A stretch of DNA of 36,330 nt, from the NCBI GenBank assembly GCA_964583765.1, contig CAZOWW010000054.1:1-36330 (forward strand). Reading direction: 5' to 3'. The translations under genes were made by a program, and so were the position numbers. Positions within the stretch are counted from its first letter, which is position 1; each line of letters opens with the position of its first letter. The notes beneath the pieces were generated by a model. The model had not been told where the DNA came from. It searched no databases and was given only the letters and a program-made list of their open reading frames with translations. Positions 8,494 through 17,500 of the stretch are shown in pieces. Source of the stretch: CAZOWW01 sp964583765 (GTDB taxonomy: Bacteria; Actinomycetota; Actinomycetes; Actinomycetales; Kineosporiaceae).

Positions 8494-8976
8494 TCAGGAA
8501 CCGTGCAGATCCGGGCCGTGCGCGAGCCGACGGAGTTGTTCGGCGTAGGGGTCCGCGCATGGCTCCCCGAGGTCGGTCACGAAGATCGCCAGGATGCTCC
8601 GACCCTGTCGGGGTTCGGCCACCATGGCACGCCAGGCCCACAGGTTGGGGTGCTCGAAGGCGGTGCAGGCCTCGGCCGGTGCCAGGGCCTCAACGGCTTC
8701 CTGCAGCTGGGCGGGGGTCAGCCGGTATGCCCGTGATCCGTCGCGGTGCCCGAGGACCGTGGCCAGGACCACCGCCGGCAGATAGTGCTCGCCCACGTTG
8801 TAGCGGACGATCGTCGCCTGATCGATGGTGCCTCCGGCTCCGGAAGCCTCGGGTTGTGTGTCTCGCGCCCACCCGATCCCGTAGACGGCCGGACGTCGCC
8901 AACCGAGGCGTCGCTCCAGCCGATCCCGCGCTTCGAAGATCTCTTCGGGAGTGCGCCAGAGCTCGGTCTCGTGCAT
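8494..8976 (-). CDS. Hypothetical protein, 160 aa
   Basis: I do not recognise this family. The open frame extends to 9651, but the upstream part is Arg/Pro/Ser-rich filler, while from ATG 8976 the sequence is protein-like, with AGGATC just upstream as a possible ribosome-binding site. It is a soluble alpha/beta protein with an N-terminal helix (ELWRTPEEIFEARDRLER), then a Gly-rich segment and alternating strands. There is no signal peptide or metal motif. It is convergent with the glycosyltransferase and separated from it by a hairpin. Confidence 0.6.
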   Translation of the reverse strand: MHETELWRTPEEIFEARDRLERRLGWRRPAVYGIGWARDTQPEASGAGGTIDQATIVRYNVGEHYLPAVVLATVLGHRDGSRAYRLTPAQLQEAVEALAPAEACTAFEHPNLWAWRAMVAEPRQGRSILAIFVTDLGEPCADPYAEQLRRLAHGPDLHGS

Positions 8977-9225
8977 GCTGGGATCCTGGCACGGCGGTCG
9001 GGGACGCGCCCAAGTCTCCCGCCTGTCCTGTCGCGTCCTCGTCTTAGCTTCGAGCGACGCCCGTTCTCGTCGGTCTTCCTGCCCTCGGCGGGTCCTGCCA
9101 CGAGGTCTCGCCGGGCGAGAGGGCTCCCGGTATCGCTGCTCCTCGGACCACCTCTTCCCGAGTGATGATTCGGATTTGGGTTTCCCGCGAGAGCACGACC
9201 AGGCAGGCTGTGTGCATGGCCGTAC

Positions 9226-9265
9226 GATGTCCGGTCCTTGGACATCCGATCGCCCGATGTATAAC
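9226..9265 (+). promoter_or_regulatory. Sigma70-like promoter overlapped by a palindrome
   Basis: TTGGAC (9238-9243), a 16-bp spacer and TATAAC (9260-9265) form a near-consensus promoter reading rightward. GATGTCC, seven bases, GGACATC (9226-9246) is a perfect inverted repeat covering the -35 box, as expected for a repressor site. The next rightward gene is the GH105-like glycosidase at 9606, which implies a leader of more than 300 nt. Confidence 0.45.
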
Positions 9266-9327
9266 TGTTCGCCTGTTCCTCGCCCGAGTTCCTTCCGGGG
9301 CGACGTCGGGAACGGCGGCGACATCGG

Positions 9328-9408
9328 TCGGTGTCGTGGGCGGGAGGTCGGTGTCCTGGGTAGGGACGTCGATCGGTCTTGTGGGTGGGAGTGGTCGGTG
9401 TCCTGGGT
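9328..9408 (+). repeat. Degenerate G-rich repeats of 20-25 bp
   Basis: Four imperfect copies of a TCGGTGTCCTGGGTGGGGA-like unit begin near 9328, 9348, 9373 and 9395. They lie in the presumed leader between the 9238-9265 promoter and ATG 9606. Function unknown. Confidence 0.6.
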
Positions 9409-9605
9409 GGGGAGGCCCGGTCGCCGTGAGGCCGGGAACCAGGCACCCGTCGAAGGGGAGTCGGGCGTTGGCCGGGCTGGGGGTCGAGTGCCGGTGAGGC
9501 GGGGGAGTCGGGGGTTGACGAGGCAGGAGTGCCAGGTGCTGGTGGGCCGAGAAGTCACGGCACTGCCGGCATATCGCCGGGGTCCTCGGGGCAGGAGTAC
9601 GGGAG

Positions 9606-10697
9606 ATGAGTGACGGACACCATGGGCCACCCGCAACCGGGGAGGGCGCACTCGACCCGCTTCAACGGCGGGTGTTGCGGGCGGCCCTCGCGATGCAGCG
9701 GAAGTCCTGGGAACAGGGCGTCCTCGGACATGCCGTGCTGGACCTCCGGCTTGGTTCGTTGGTGCCGGTGATGGCGCGAGACGCCGTGCAGTTGCAGACC
9801 GAAGCGGGGCAACTCGGCACCGCCGAGGAGTGGGACCTTGTCAACGGTGCCGCGGCGGGCGAGGTCGTACTCGCCGCGTTCCAGGGGTGCGGATCGGGAT
9901 CGGGCTCCGGGTTGCGGTCACCGTCGGGCGCCGATCCTTCGTCGGGTACCGAGTCTTTATTGGGTGCCGAGTCTTCGTCGGGGCCGGACGGGAATCTGCG
10001 GCAGGGGCTGGATCGGCAGCTCACCTGGCTGGATCACGCCGCGCCTCGCGCTGCGGACGGGACGCTCTTCCACCTCGGGCACAGCGCCCAGGTGTGGGTC
10101 GACACCGTGTACATGGTGGTGCCGCTGCTCGCCCGTTGCGGCCGGTTCGCTGCGGCACAGGCGCAGTTGGACGGACACCGTCGCCGGCTGTTCGACCCGG
10201 CGAGCGGGCTGTATGCGCATCAGTGGGACGAGTCGTCGGGTTCTCTCAGCCGCGCGGCACATTGGGGATCCGGTTCCGGCTGGGTGATCGCCGGAATCGC
10301 CCGGGCCCTGCATCACCTGCCTGCCCACGTCGCGGCCGGCGGTTTCTGGCGGGAGACCGCGGAACACGCCTGCTGCATCATTGACTCCTGCCTACGATAT
10401 CGAGCAGCATCAGGTCGCTTCCACGACGTCGTGGATGATCCAGATTCCTTCGAAGAGGTAAATCTCGCCCAGATGCTCGCCTACTCCATATTTACCGGCG
10501 TGGCAGACGGATGGCTCCCTCCGTCTCGTCTCGAGCACGGCAGATCACTCACCGCCACCGCGCGGGAGCACGTCGACACCCAAGGACTCGTCGTGCCGGT
10601 CTGCGGCGCGCCGCGGTTCGACAGGCCGGGAAGTTCGGTCGAGGCCCAGGCGTTCTTCCTGCTGGCCACGACCGCAGAGAGGAGATGCAACACGTGA
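9606..10697 (+). CDS. GH105/GH88-like six-hairpin glycosidase
   Basis: The 363-aa protein matches the unsaturated rhamnogalacturonyl/uronyl hydrolase fold: an N-terminal AMQRKSWEQGVLGHA helix as in YteR/YesR relatives, then HLGHSAQVWVDTVYMVVPLL, where D166 is the likely catalytic Asp. Downstream are Trp/Gly-rich helical hairpins including HWGSGSGWVIAGIARAL. These enzymes remove delta-4,5-unsaturated uronic acids from the ends of lyase-cut pectin-type oligosaccharides. No signal peptide is visible, so it probably acts in the cytosol on imported fragments. Residues about 94-128 are a Ser/Gly/Glu low-complexity insert made of short DNA repeats, unusual in the family. ATG 9606 has AGGAG upstream. 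The stop overlaps the next start (GTGA). Confidence 0.75.
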   Translation: MSDGHHGPPATGEGALDPLQRRVLRAALAMQRKSWEQGVLGHAVLDLRLGSLVPVMARDAVQLQTEAGQLGTAEEWDLVNGAAAGEVVLAAFQGCGSGSGSGLRSPSGADPSSGTESLLGAESSSGPDGNLRQGLDRQLTWLDHAAPRAADGTLFHLGHSAQVWVDTVYMVVPLLARCGRFAAAQAQLDGHRRRLFDPASGLYAHQWDESSGSLSRAAHWGSGSGWVIAGIARALHHLPAHVAAGGFWRETAEHACCIIDSCLRYRAASGRFHDVVDDPDSFEEVNLAQMLAYSIFTGVADGWLPPSRLEHGRSLTATAREHVDTQGLVVPVCGAPRFDRPGSSVEAQAFFLLATTAERRCNT

Positions 10698-10990
10698 CGA
10701 CCTCGGACAATGCGTTTGTGTTCCCGGAGTACGAGGACCTGCCAGGGCCATCCGGATCCCGCCCCCGATCCGTTTCTCCGGCCCGCTCGGCGGCTGCGCG
10801 TAGTGCCTCCCGCCGCCGCACCTTCCCGGTGACGACGACCCGAATGCCGGAGGTGCGCTGCCAGGTCTGTTCGGACGTGATCGCTTACGATCCTCGCCGT
10901 GATGTCAGCGACGTCCTGACGGATCACTACCTCGCTGTCCATCAACCGGCCACTGCGCACGGTGAGGCAGACCGGAACAGCCGTCCCTGA
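10694..10990 (+). CDS. Small C2H2-like zinc-binding protein, 98 aa
   Basis: GTG 10694 overlaps the upstream stop as GTGA and has GAGAGGAG about 9 nt before it, so translation is coupled to the GH105-like gene. The first half is Ser/Arg/Pro-rich and disordered. The second half has CQVC, 18 residues, then HYLAVH, spacing suited to one Cys2-His2 zinc knuckle. Such small actinobacterial zinc proteins are mostly uncharacterised. A nucleic-acid or protein-binding role linked to the glycosidase is possible but not shown. The longer open frame beginning at 10511 lies inside the glycosidase gene and is rejected as the start. Confidence 0.65.
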   Translation: MTTSDNAFVFPEYEDLPGPSGSRPRSVSPARSAAARSASRRRTFPVTTTRMPEVRCQVCSDVIAYDPRRDVSDVLTDHYLAVHQPATAHGEADRNSRP

Positions 10991-11079
10991 ATTTCGCTAC
11001 GCGGTCCCGGCTGGATCCTGTGGCACTCGCAAATGATCTCTTCGCTGATTCCTGTGACGATCATGATTTCTTGCCACCT

Positions 11080-11178
11080 GAACAGGTTCTGCTCCGTCCG
11101 AACAGGTTCCGCTCCACCTGAACGGGCTGAAACGGGTTCCGCCCCGCCTGACACGTTCCGCTCCGTCCGGCACGTTCT
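11080..11178. promoter_or_regulatory. Phased array of GAAC-N2-GTTC half-palindromes
   Basis: GAACAGGTTC occurs at 11080-11089 and 11100-11109. Degenerate copies follow near 11120-11139 (GAACGG and ACGGGTTC), 11150-11159 (GACACGTTCC) and 11170-11178. The step is 20 bp or a multiple of 10, so the copies sit on one face of the helix. The array lies in the 367-nt gap between the zinc-protein gene and rnz. A similar 20-bp step is seen for CGCCGCGAATTC at 11257-11268 and 11277-11288. An operator array is possible; plain tandem-repeat decay is the alternative. Confidence 0.45.
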
Positions 11179-11357
11179 GCCACTGCTCGGGGTGTTGTGT
11201 CGTGGTTGCCGGGATTGCTGGCCCTCGTCCTCCCCGGGTTGGTTCGGCCCCCTGAACGCCGCGAATTCATCGAGGGCGCCGCGAATTCGCCGAGAGTGCG
11301 GCGAGAGCGGGCCCTGAGCGACCCTGGTCGGGACCGCGGAGCCGTAGGGTCGAGCCT

Positions 11358-12278
11358 GTGTCGGTGCGAGAACTCGTCGTCCTGGGCACCGCCTCCCAGG
11401 TGCCCACCCGGGAGCGAGCCCACAACGGGTGCCTCCTGCGCTGGGACGGCGAGGGCTTCCTCTTCGATCCGGGCGAGGGCAGCCAGCGGCAGCTGAGCCT
11501 GGCCGGGGCCACCGTGACCGAGGTGACCCGGCTGTGCCTGACGCACTTCCACGGGGACCACTGCCTCGGAGTGCCTGGCATCGTGCAGCGTCTGTCGCTG
11601 GACGGCGTGCCGCACGAGGTGACGGCGCACTATCCGCGATCCGGAGCCGAGTACTTCGCGAGGTTGCGACATGCCTCGGTCTTCCACGAGATCGCCCGCC
11701 TGCGCGAGGAGCCGTTGGCCGGTGACGGCGTCGTGGCACACACCCGGGCGGGGACGCTCCTCGCGCATCGGCTGGACCACCCCGTGGAGGCCTACGGCTA
11801 TCGCCTGGTCGAGCCCGACGGACGCCGGATCCTGCCCGACCGGCTCGCCGCGTTGGGCGTCCACGGTCCCGACGTCGGACGGCTGCAACGCGAGGGTCGG
11901 CTCGACCGGGAGGACGGGACCGGGACGGTGCTCCTCGACGACGTCAGCGAGGCGCGGCCCGGGCAGAGCTTCGCCTTCGTCATGGACACCCGGTTGTGTG
12001 CTGCCGTCCACACGCTCGCGGAGGGCGTGGACCTGCTCGTCACCGAGTCGACCTACCTCGACGTGCATGCGGATCTCGCCCACGAGCACGGGCACCTCAC
12101 CGCCGGGCAGGCCGGGAGGGTCGCCGCCGCGTGCGGGGTCCGCACTCTCGTGCTCACCCACTTCTCGCGGCGTTACCCCGACCCGGCGGTGTTCGGGGCC
12201 GAGGCCGCGCAGTACTTCGACGGCGCGATCGTGGTCGCGCACGATCTCGCCCGGGTGCCGGTGCCTCGCCGCAGCTGA
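11358..12278 (+). CDS. rnz: Ribonuclease Z (tRNase Z, short form)
   Basis: Metallo-beta-lactamase-fold endonuclease that removes the 3' trailer of tRNA precursors in the cytosol. The 306-aa length is typical of the short bacterial form. Zinc ligands are visible as THFHGDH (H63, H65, D67, H68), H141 in RLDHPVEAYGYRL, D210 in FVMDT and H268 in LTHFSRRY, matching the spacing of the Bacillus enzyme. The start is GTG 11358, with only a weak AGGGT upstream. The upstream gap carries an array of short palindromes. The membrane cyclase follows 172 nt later on the same strand, a gap with a direct repeat of GGACTGCGCCCGAGCCC. Confidence 0.95.
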   Translation: MSVRELVVLGTASQVPTRERAHNGCLLRWDGEGFLFDPGEGSQRQLSLAGATVTEVTRLCLTHFHGDHCLGVPGIVQRLSLDGVPHEVTAHYPRSGAEYFARLRHASVFHEIARLREEPLAGDGVVAHTRAGTLLAHRLDHPVEAYGYRLVEPDGRRILPDRLAALGVHGPDVGRLQREGRLDREDGTGTVLLDDVSEARPGQSFAFVMDTRLCAAVHTLAEGVDLLVTESTYLDVHADLAHEHGHLTAGQAGRVAAACGVRTLVLTHFSRRYPDPAVFGAEAAQYFDGAIVVAHDLARVPVPRRS

Positions 12279-12450
12279 GTTCCGCCCGCCGCACGGCGAC
12301 TCGCCGAGTTGCGGAGGCGGTTCGCCGGCACGCCGCCGCATCGGGCCGGGGCCGGGACTGCGCCCGAGCCCCGGACCGATTCCCCGAACTGAGCTCGGAC
12401 CGGGGACTGCGCCCGAGCCCGGGACTGGACCGGGCCCGGGCGCTCGGCTG

Positions 12451-14112
12451 ATGGTCAATGCTCAGCCGGGAGGGCCTGCCTGCCGAAGTGGAAGGGTGGG
12501 ACCGAGCGGGCCAGGGCGCGGCCTGATCTGGCAGGTGTGGGCGCTCGTGGTGGTGCTGGCCATGGGGGCGGCCGCCGTCCCCGATCCGGAGTCGGAAGCA
12601 GGGATCATCGCGTATCTGGTCCCGGTGACCCTGAGCTGTGCGCTCCTGGTCGTCGCGACATCGCGGATACCTCGGCCCGAACGTGGCCCCTGGTGCGTGG
12701 TCACCGCGGGCTGCCTGATCTTCCTGCTCGGGGAGTACATCTCTGCGCCCTATGAGTTGACCGCGAGCGAGACCTGGCCGACCCCGGCGGAGGCGTTCTT
12801 CACGAGCGGACTGCTGGTGCTGCTGGTGGGTGTCCTGAAGGTCAACTCACGCCGGTCCCCGGTCACCTATCGCGGTGACGTCCTGGACTCCGTGATCGTG
12901 GCGGTCAGCGCCGGTGTGCTCTCCGTGGTCTTCTTCGTCCTGCCGGTGGTGGGTGACCGTTCGCTCAGTCTCCTGGCCAAGGTGGTCAGCTCCGCGTACC
13001 CGATCACCGATGTCTTCGTGATCTACCTCGTGGTGCGGATGATCATCGTCCCTGCCGGTCGCGCACCGATGCACTGGCTGCTGCTGGCCGCGCAGAGCTG
13101 CACCCTGGTGGCCGACATCGGCTGGAACATCATCCAGCTGACCATCGGCGGCGATTCCTACCCGCGCTGGATCAACGCCCTGTGGCAGGGGTGGTACCTG
13201 CTGGTGGCGCTCGGCGCCGCCTGTGCCGCCCGCACCACTGACGCCACCAGCGACACCTGTCCGATCCCCACCACCCGGCCGTCGATCGTGCGTGAGACGT
13301 CGCCGTCCGGGGGAGTGCTCAGCGCGATCCGCCTGGTGGCGCTGACCGTCGCCAGCCTGCTACCGACGGCCATCCTGGTGACGTTGAACGCCGTGGGACG
13401 CCTGGAGCATCCGGGTTGGCTCGGCGCGGGCGCGCTGCTGCTCGGTGCCCTGGTCGCCGCGCGGATCTGGGACCTGCTGCAGCAGTTGCGTGCCCAGACC
13501 GCCCAGGTCGCGCAGCTGGCCCGGATCGATCCCCTGACCGGGTTACCCAACCGGCGGAGCTGGGACGAAGAACTCGACCGGGTCCGCCGTTCGGGCACCC
13601 AGGACAGCGCCTTCCGCCTGGTCGCACTGCTTGACCTGGATCACTTCAAGCGCTTCAACGACCGGCACGGCCACCGCGCCGGGGACGAGCTCCTCCAGGC
13701 GGCGGCCGACGCCTGGAAGCAGACCCTGGGCCAGGACGGCTTCCTCGCTCGTTGGGGTGGGGAGGAGTTCGCCGTCCTGCTCGTCGATCATCGCCAGGAC
13801 CGGGCCCTGGCCCTGCTGGAGCGGCTGCGGTGCGCCGTTCCGAACGAGCAGACGTGTTCGGTCGGCGTGGCGATCTGGGACGGGGTCCTGGATCCCGTCG
13901 ACCTGCTCGGCCTCGCGGACCGGGCGCTCTACATCGCCAAGAGCGGTGGACGTGATCGACTCGTCCTGGCGCCTGTCGGCGACCATGCCTCGGTCGAGGG
14001 GACGTCCACGCCCGGGGCGGTGATCCCCGGCGCTGCCGCGACCCCGACGGACACGGGGGCTGGCGGTTCGCCGAGCAGGCGATCCTCGGGCGGGATCCCG
14101 CCACCCCGCTAG
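12451..14112 (+). CDS. Membrane diguanylate cyclase (GGDEF)
   Basis: The 553-aa protein has about nine hydrophobic segments in residues 25-345 with no recognised sensor domain, then a GGDEF domain (about 350-515) that begins RIDPLTGLPNRRSW. The signature is RWGGEEF (436-440), an active form that makes c-di-GMP from two GTP. The RxxD inhibitory site upstream of the signature is missing: the aligned residues are G and G. Product inhibition by that site is therefore not expected. The C-terminus is a disordered Ser/Gly/Pro tail. ATG 12451 is chosen as it lies shortly before the first membrane helix; its ribosome-binding site is weak and the open frame runs further upstream. Part of its GGDEF coding DNA is duplicated at 20216-20283. 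Confidence 0.88.
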   Translation: MVNAQPGGPACRSGRVGPSGPGRGLIWQVWALVVVLAMGAAAVPDPESEAGIIAYLVPVTLSCALLVVATSRIPRPERGPWCVVTAGCLIFLLGEYISAPYELTASETWPTPAEAFFTSGLLVLLVGVLKVNSRRSPVTYRGDVLDSVIVAVSAGVLSVVFFVLPVVGDRSLSLLAKVVSSAYPITDVFVIYLVVRMIIVPAGRAPMHWLLLAAQSCTLVADIGWNIIQLTIGGDSYPRWINALWQGWYLLVALGAACAARTTDATSDTCPIPTTRPSIVRETSPSGGVLSAIRLVALTVASLLPTAILVTLNAVGRLEHPGWLGAGALLLGALVAARIWDLLQQLRAQTAQVAQLARIDPLTGLPNRRSWDEELDRVRRSGTQDSAFRLVALLDLDHFKRFNDRHGHRAGDELLQAAADAWKQTLGQDGFLARWGGEEFAVLLVDHRQDRALALLERLRCAVPNEQTCSVGVAIWDGVLDPVDLLGLADRALYIAKSGGRDRLVLAPVGDHASVEGTSTPGAVIPGAAATPTDTGAGGSPSRRSSGGIPPPR

Positions 14113-14121
14113 CCTGGCCGG

Positions 14122-14526
14122 ATGCGCACCGAGATCCGCCATTACCGCACCGGCTCCCGGGAGCGAGTGCTCGACCTGACCGCCGACCTCGAGACATTCG
14201 TCGCCGGCGAGGACGACGGTCTGCTGAACGTGTTCGTGCCGCATGCGACCGCCGGGATCGCCGTGCTGGAGCTCGGATCCGGCTCGGACGCCGACCTGCT
14301 CGCCGTGCTGGGCGAGGTGCTGCCCGCGGACGACCGGTGGCAGCACCGGCACGGCTCGAGGGGCCACGGTCGCTCGCACGTCATGCCTGCCGTGGTCCCA
14401 CCGCATGCCACGATCCCCGTGCAGGGCGGCAGGATGGCCCTGGGGACGTGGCAGAGCGTGTGCCTGGTCGACCTCAACGTGGACAACCCGACCCGCGAGG
14501 TGCGGTTCTCCTTCCTCCCGGGCTGA
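14122..14526 (+). CDS. YjbQ / UPF0047 family protein
   Basis: The 134-aa protein matches the YjbQ (UPF0047) family in length and motifs: VPHATAGIAVLEL, then HGSRGHGRSHVMPAVVPPHA with the conserved His residues, and LGTWQSVCLVDLNVDNPTREV near the end. Members have weak thiamine-phosphate synthase activity in E. coli and are also linked to detoxification, but the true role is unclear. It starts 10 nt after the cyclase stop and is probably co-transcribed with it. Transcription is convergent with the giant kinase gene. Confidence 0.9.
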   Translation: MRTEIRHYRTGSRERVLDLTADLETFVAGEDDGLLNVFVPHATAGIAVLELGSGSDADLLAVLGEVLPADDRWQHRHGSRGHGRSHVMPAVVPPHATIPVQGGRMALGTWQSVCLVDLNVDNPTREVRFSFLPG

Positions 14527-14540
14527 ACCTCCGCGCGAGG

Positions 14541-14560
14541 TCGGGCCGCTTCCGGCCTGG
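14541..14560. terminator. Hairpin between convergent genes
   Basis: GGCCG, loop CTTC, CGGCC forms a perfect 5-bp stem that G-T and C-G pairs extend to 8 bp. It lies between the YjbQ stop (14526) and the kinase stop (14581) and could terminate both transcripts. Confidence 0.5.
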
Positions 14561-14580
14561 TTCATGCGCGCGGGCCTTCC

Positions 14581-17500
14581 TCAGCTCTCCCCGAAGCTGA
14601 TTACCCTGGCGTCGGCGGACGGTCCACGAGCCCCTGCCTGGTCGCCGCAGGATGCCTCCCACTGGGAGACGCGGTTCTTCCCGGTCCGCTTGGCCTCGTA
14701 CAGGGCCTGGTCCGCACGGTCGACGAGGTCGCGGAGCGGGCTCGTGTCGACCGGGCCGGGCGTGTGGGACACCACCCCGACGGACACGGTGACCGGAAGG
14801 GGACCGTGCGTGGTCTCGAACGGCTCCTCCGCCACCGCCTGGCGGAGCCGCTCGGCGAGGCCTTCCGCCGCGTCGGGCGGCAGGTGGGGGGCGACGAGCG
14901 CGAACTCCTCGCCGCCGTACCGGCCGAGGATGTCGTCGACTCGGAGGCGGGTGAGGATCCGGGCCACGACCTCCTGGATCACCTCGTCGCCGGTCTGGTG
15001 ACCGTAGGTGTCGTTGATCTTCTTGAACCGGTCGATGTCGATCATGAGGATCGCCAGGGGGTGGGACCGGTGCTGCGCACTGACCAGAGCCCGATGGGCC
15101 TGCTCGAAGAAGGCACGGCGGTTGGCGATCCCGGTGAGAGGGTCCGTGACGGCGAAACGCTGGGTCTGGGCGAACAGCTCGGCCTTCTCGTAGGCGGTCA
15201 TCCCCTGGCTGGCGAGCGCGCCGGCCAGGCGGGTGTGCGTCTCGGAATAGGCCTCAGCGGCCACATCGACGAGTAGCAGCACCCCCACGCGCCGACCGGC
15301 AGCGTCGAGCGGCACCAACAGCCAGGAGGTGACCCCTCGCAGTTGAGCGTCGAGGATCCGGCGGAGGGGCCTCGGCAGCCGGTTGACGCCTTCACCGGTC
15401 ACCGGCTCGGCCAGGTCGAGGGCGCACACGTCGTCGGTGGCGTCCACCGACTCGCGCCACGTCGCGCAGCTCGGGTCGGTCGAGGAGGATCGGACCTCCC
15501 CGGCCCCGGATCCCGGAGACTCGGTCTGCGTGGGCTGGGTCCGCGTGGGTCCCGTCTCCCGGGAGCAGGCCGTCGGGTGGAGGACCTGGCCGTCGCGACG
15601 GATGAGCCACACGTCCGTGCTGGGCAACGCGGGGAGCTGGTCGAACTCCTCCGCCATACGGGTGAGGACCTCGTCGGAGTCCAACGACTCCGAGATCGTG
15701 CGCATGGACGTGCGCAGGAGCTCGGCGGTGTCACGCTGTTGCACGGCGATCGCCTTCTCCACCGCCAACCGTGAGGCTCGGGCGGTCTGCAGACTCACGG
15801 CGATCTGGTTGCCGATCACGGTGAGGAGGCCGCTGTCGGCCGAGGTGAAGATCCCCTTGGCGATCCGGCTGTCCAGGTAGATCACCCCGACGGTGTGACC
15901 TGCCAGGCGCAGCGGGCCGACGAGGACGCTGCGCAGACCGTGAATCACAGCGCTCTCGGATCCCCGCGCGGCCCCGCTGTCCGTCCCGGTGACCACCACC
16001 GCCTCGCCGGTGGCTGCCACCTGGCTCACCAGGCTGGCGGCGTAAGCGGTCGGGGCGTCCGGCAGCCGGCCGTCAACCCCCCGAGCCGCCCGGCAGGTCA
16101 GGGCTCCGCTGTCCTCGTCGAGGAGGAACAGGAACGCCCGCTCCGCCGCCAGTACCTTGATCGTCTCTTCGAGGACGACCTGCATGAGCTCGCCGGGGTC
16201 GAGAAGGCGGGACGCAGCCAGGCCGACCCGTTCGAGGACCTGCAGCCGGCGTCGCTCCTGGAGCAGGGTCATCCCGCCGGCGAGATCGCCTTGGGAGACG
16301 GAACGACTCGGCCAGGAGTAGCTGCCGAAGCCCGACCCGTCGTCCCCGTCCAGCCCGAACTCCGCCCGGGCCCACTGGGCCCGCAACGTCCAGCCATGGT
16401 GCAGCGCCAGGTGCAGGGCGATCCAGGCCTGAAGCTTGGCCTGTTCCGGCTGCCCGATCACCGTCAGCGCCCGGGACCGCACCCGGGCCACTTCGTAGAG
16501 CGCCAGGGGCACATCGTGGCGCAGCGCGAGGTCCTCCCCCTGGGCCGCCTCCACCAGTGCCGATTCCGGATCCCCGCCGAGCAGTTCCAGTTCGGCGCGC
16601 AGTGCGTGGTGATGTGCGCACAACACAGGGCGGTTGGCGAGTTCACCCAACTGCGCGATCGCGGCTTCGGCAGCGGCGCGCGCCTCCTCCCGGTGGGCCG
16701 ACGTCGCGGTGCGGTAGGCGGCCGCCCGACCGTACGCCTGGAACACGTAGAAGACTCTGTTCGAGGGGATGATGAGCTTCGGCTTGGGCACCAGGCTGGT
16801 GAAGCTGGCGGTCGCCCGACCGAAGTCCGGGCCGTGGTCACCGAGTTCGGTCAGCGCGATCGTCTCCGTGAGGCACAGGAGGTTCTGTTCGCCTCCCGGA
16901 TGATCGACCCCGGGGGCGTGCCGGGCGACCTCCAACCGGCGTTGTGCCTCCTCGACCTTGCCGGTCTGGGCAGCGACCGGGATACCGAGGAACGAGAACG
17001 GGTGGCTCTCGCAGTAGTCGTCCCCCAACGTGTCCTGGCCCTGCCGATGCCAGTCGAGAGCCAGACGGGGGTGCCCCTTGACGAGTTCCTCGCAGACGAG
17101 GGCCGCGATCAGATTGACGTGCAGGCCCAGTTCCAACCAACGCCGGTGTTCGGCCAGACAGGAGAGGTACTGGTCATCGGTGAAGCTGCCCCCGGCGGCG
17201 ACCGCGGCGAAGGCGGCGTATCCGGCCACCTCGGCGATGAGACCCGGGTCACCGATCTCGGCGGCGCACTCCCGGGCACGCTTCTCCCGCCGGGCCCCGG
17301 ACCGGCGGATGGCAAGCCGGGAACACGCCCCCAGCGAGCGTTGGACCCGGACGTACTCCTCGCAGACTCCCACCCGGTTCACCGCCGGCAGGGCGAGCAT
17401 GGTGAACAACCACTGGACGTCAGGCCGGTAGCACAGCCACATGACGTCCCCTGCCAGCACGTACAGTCGGGCCAGCAGACGAAGCTCTCGGCGGCGGCGC

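Larger units (their letters stand above)
8977..9605. other. Intergenic region, 629 nt, with promoter and repeats
   Basis: The overlapping open frames here are Arg/Ser/Gly-rich and look non-coding. The region holds a promoter/operator candidate at 9226-9265, followed by about 340 nt of leader-like DNA with G-rich repeats at 9328-9408. It ends with AGGAG upstream of ATG 9606. Confidence 0.5.

Noticed and set aside
8977..9651. Upstream extension of the 160-aa minus-strand protein and several plus-strand frames
   Set aside because: Composition is Arg/Ser/Pro/Gly-rich with no protein-like pattern. A promoter candidate lies inside.
11080..11109. LexA (SOS) box
   Set aside because: The spacing between GAAC and GTTC is 2 bp, while the actinobacterial SOS box needs 4.
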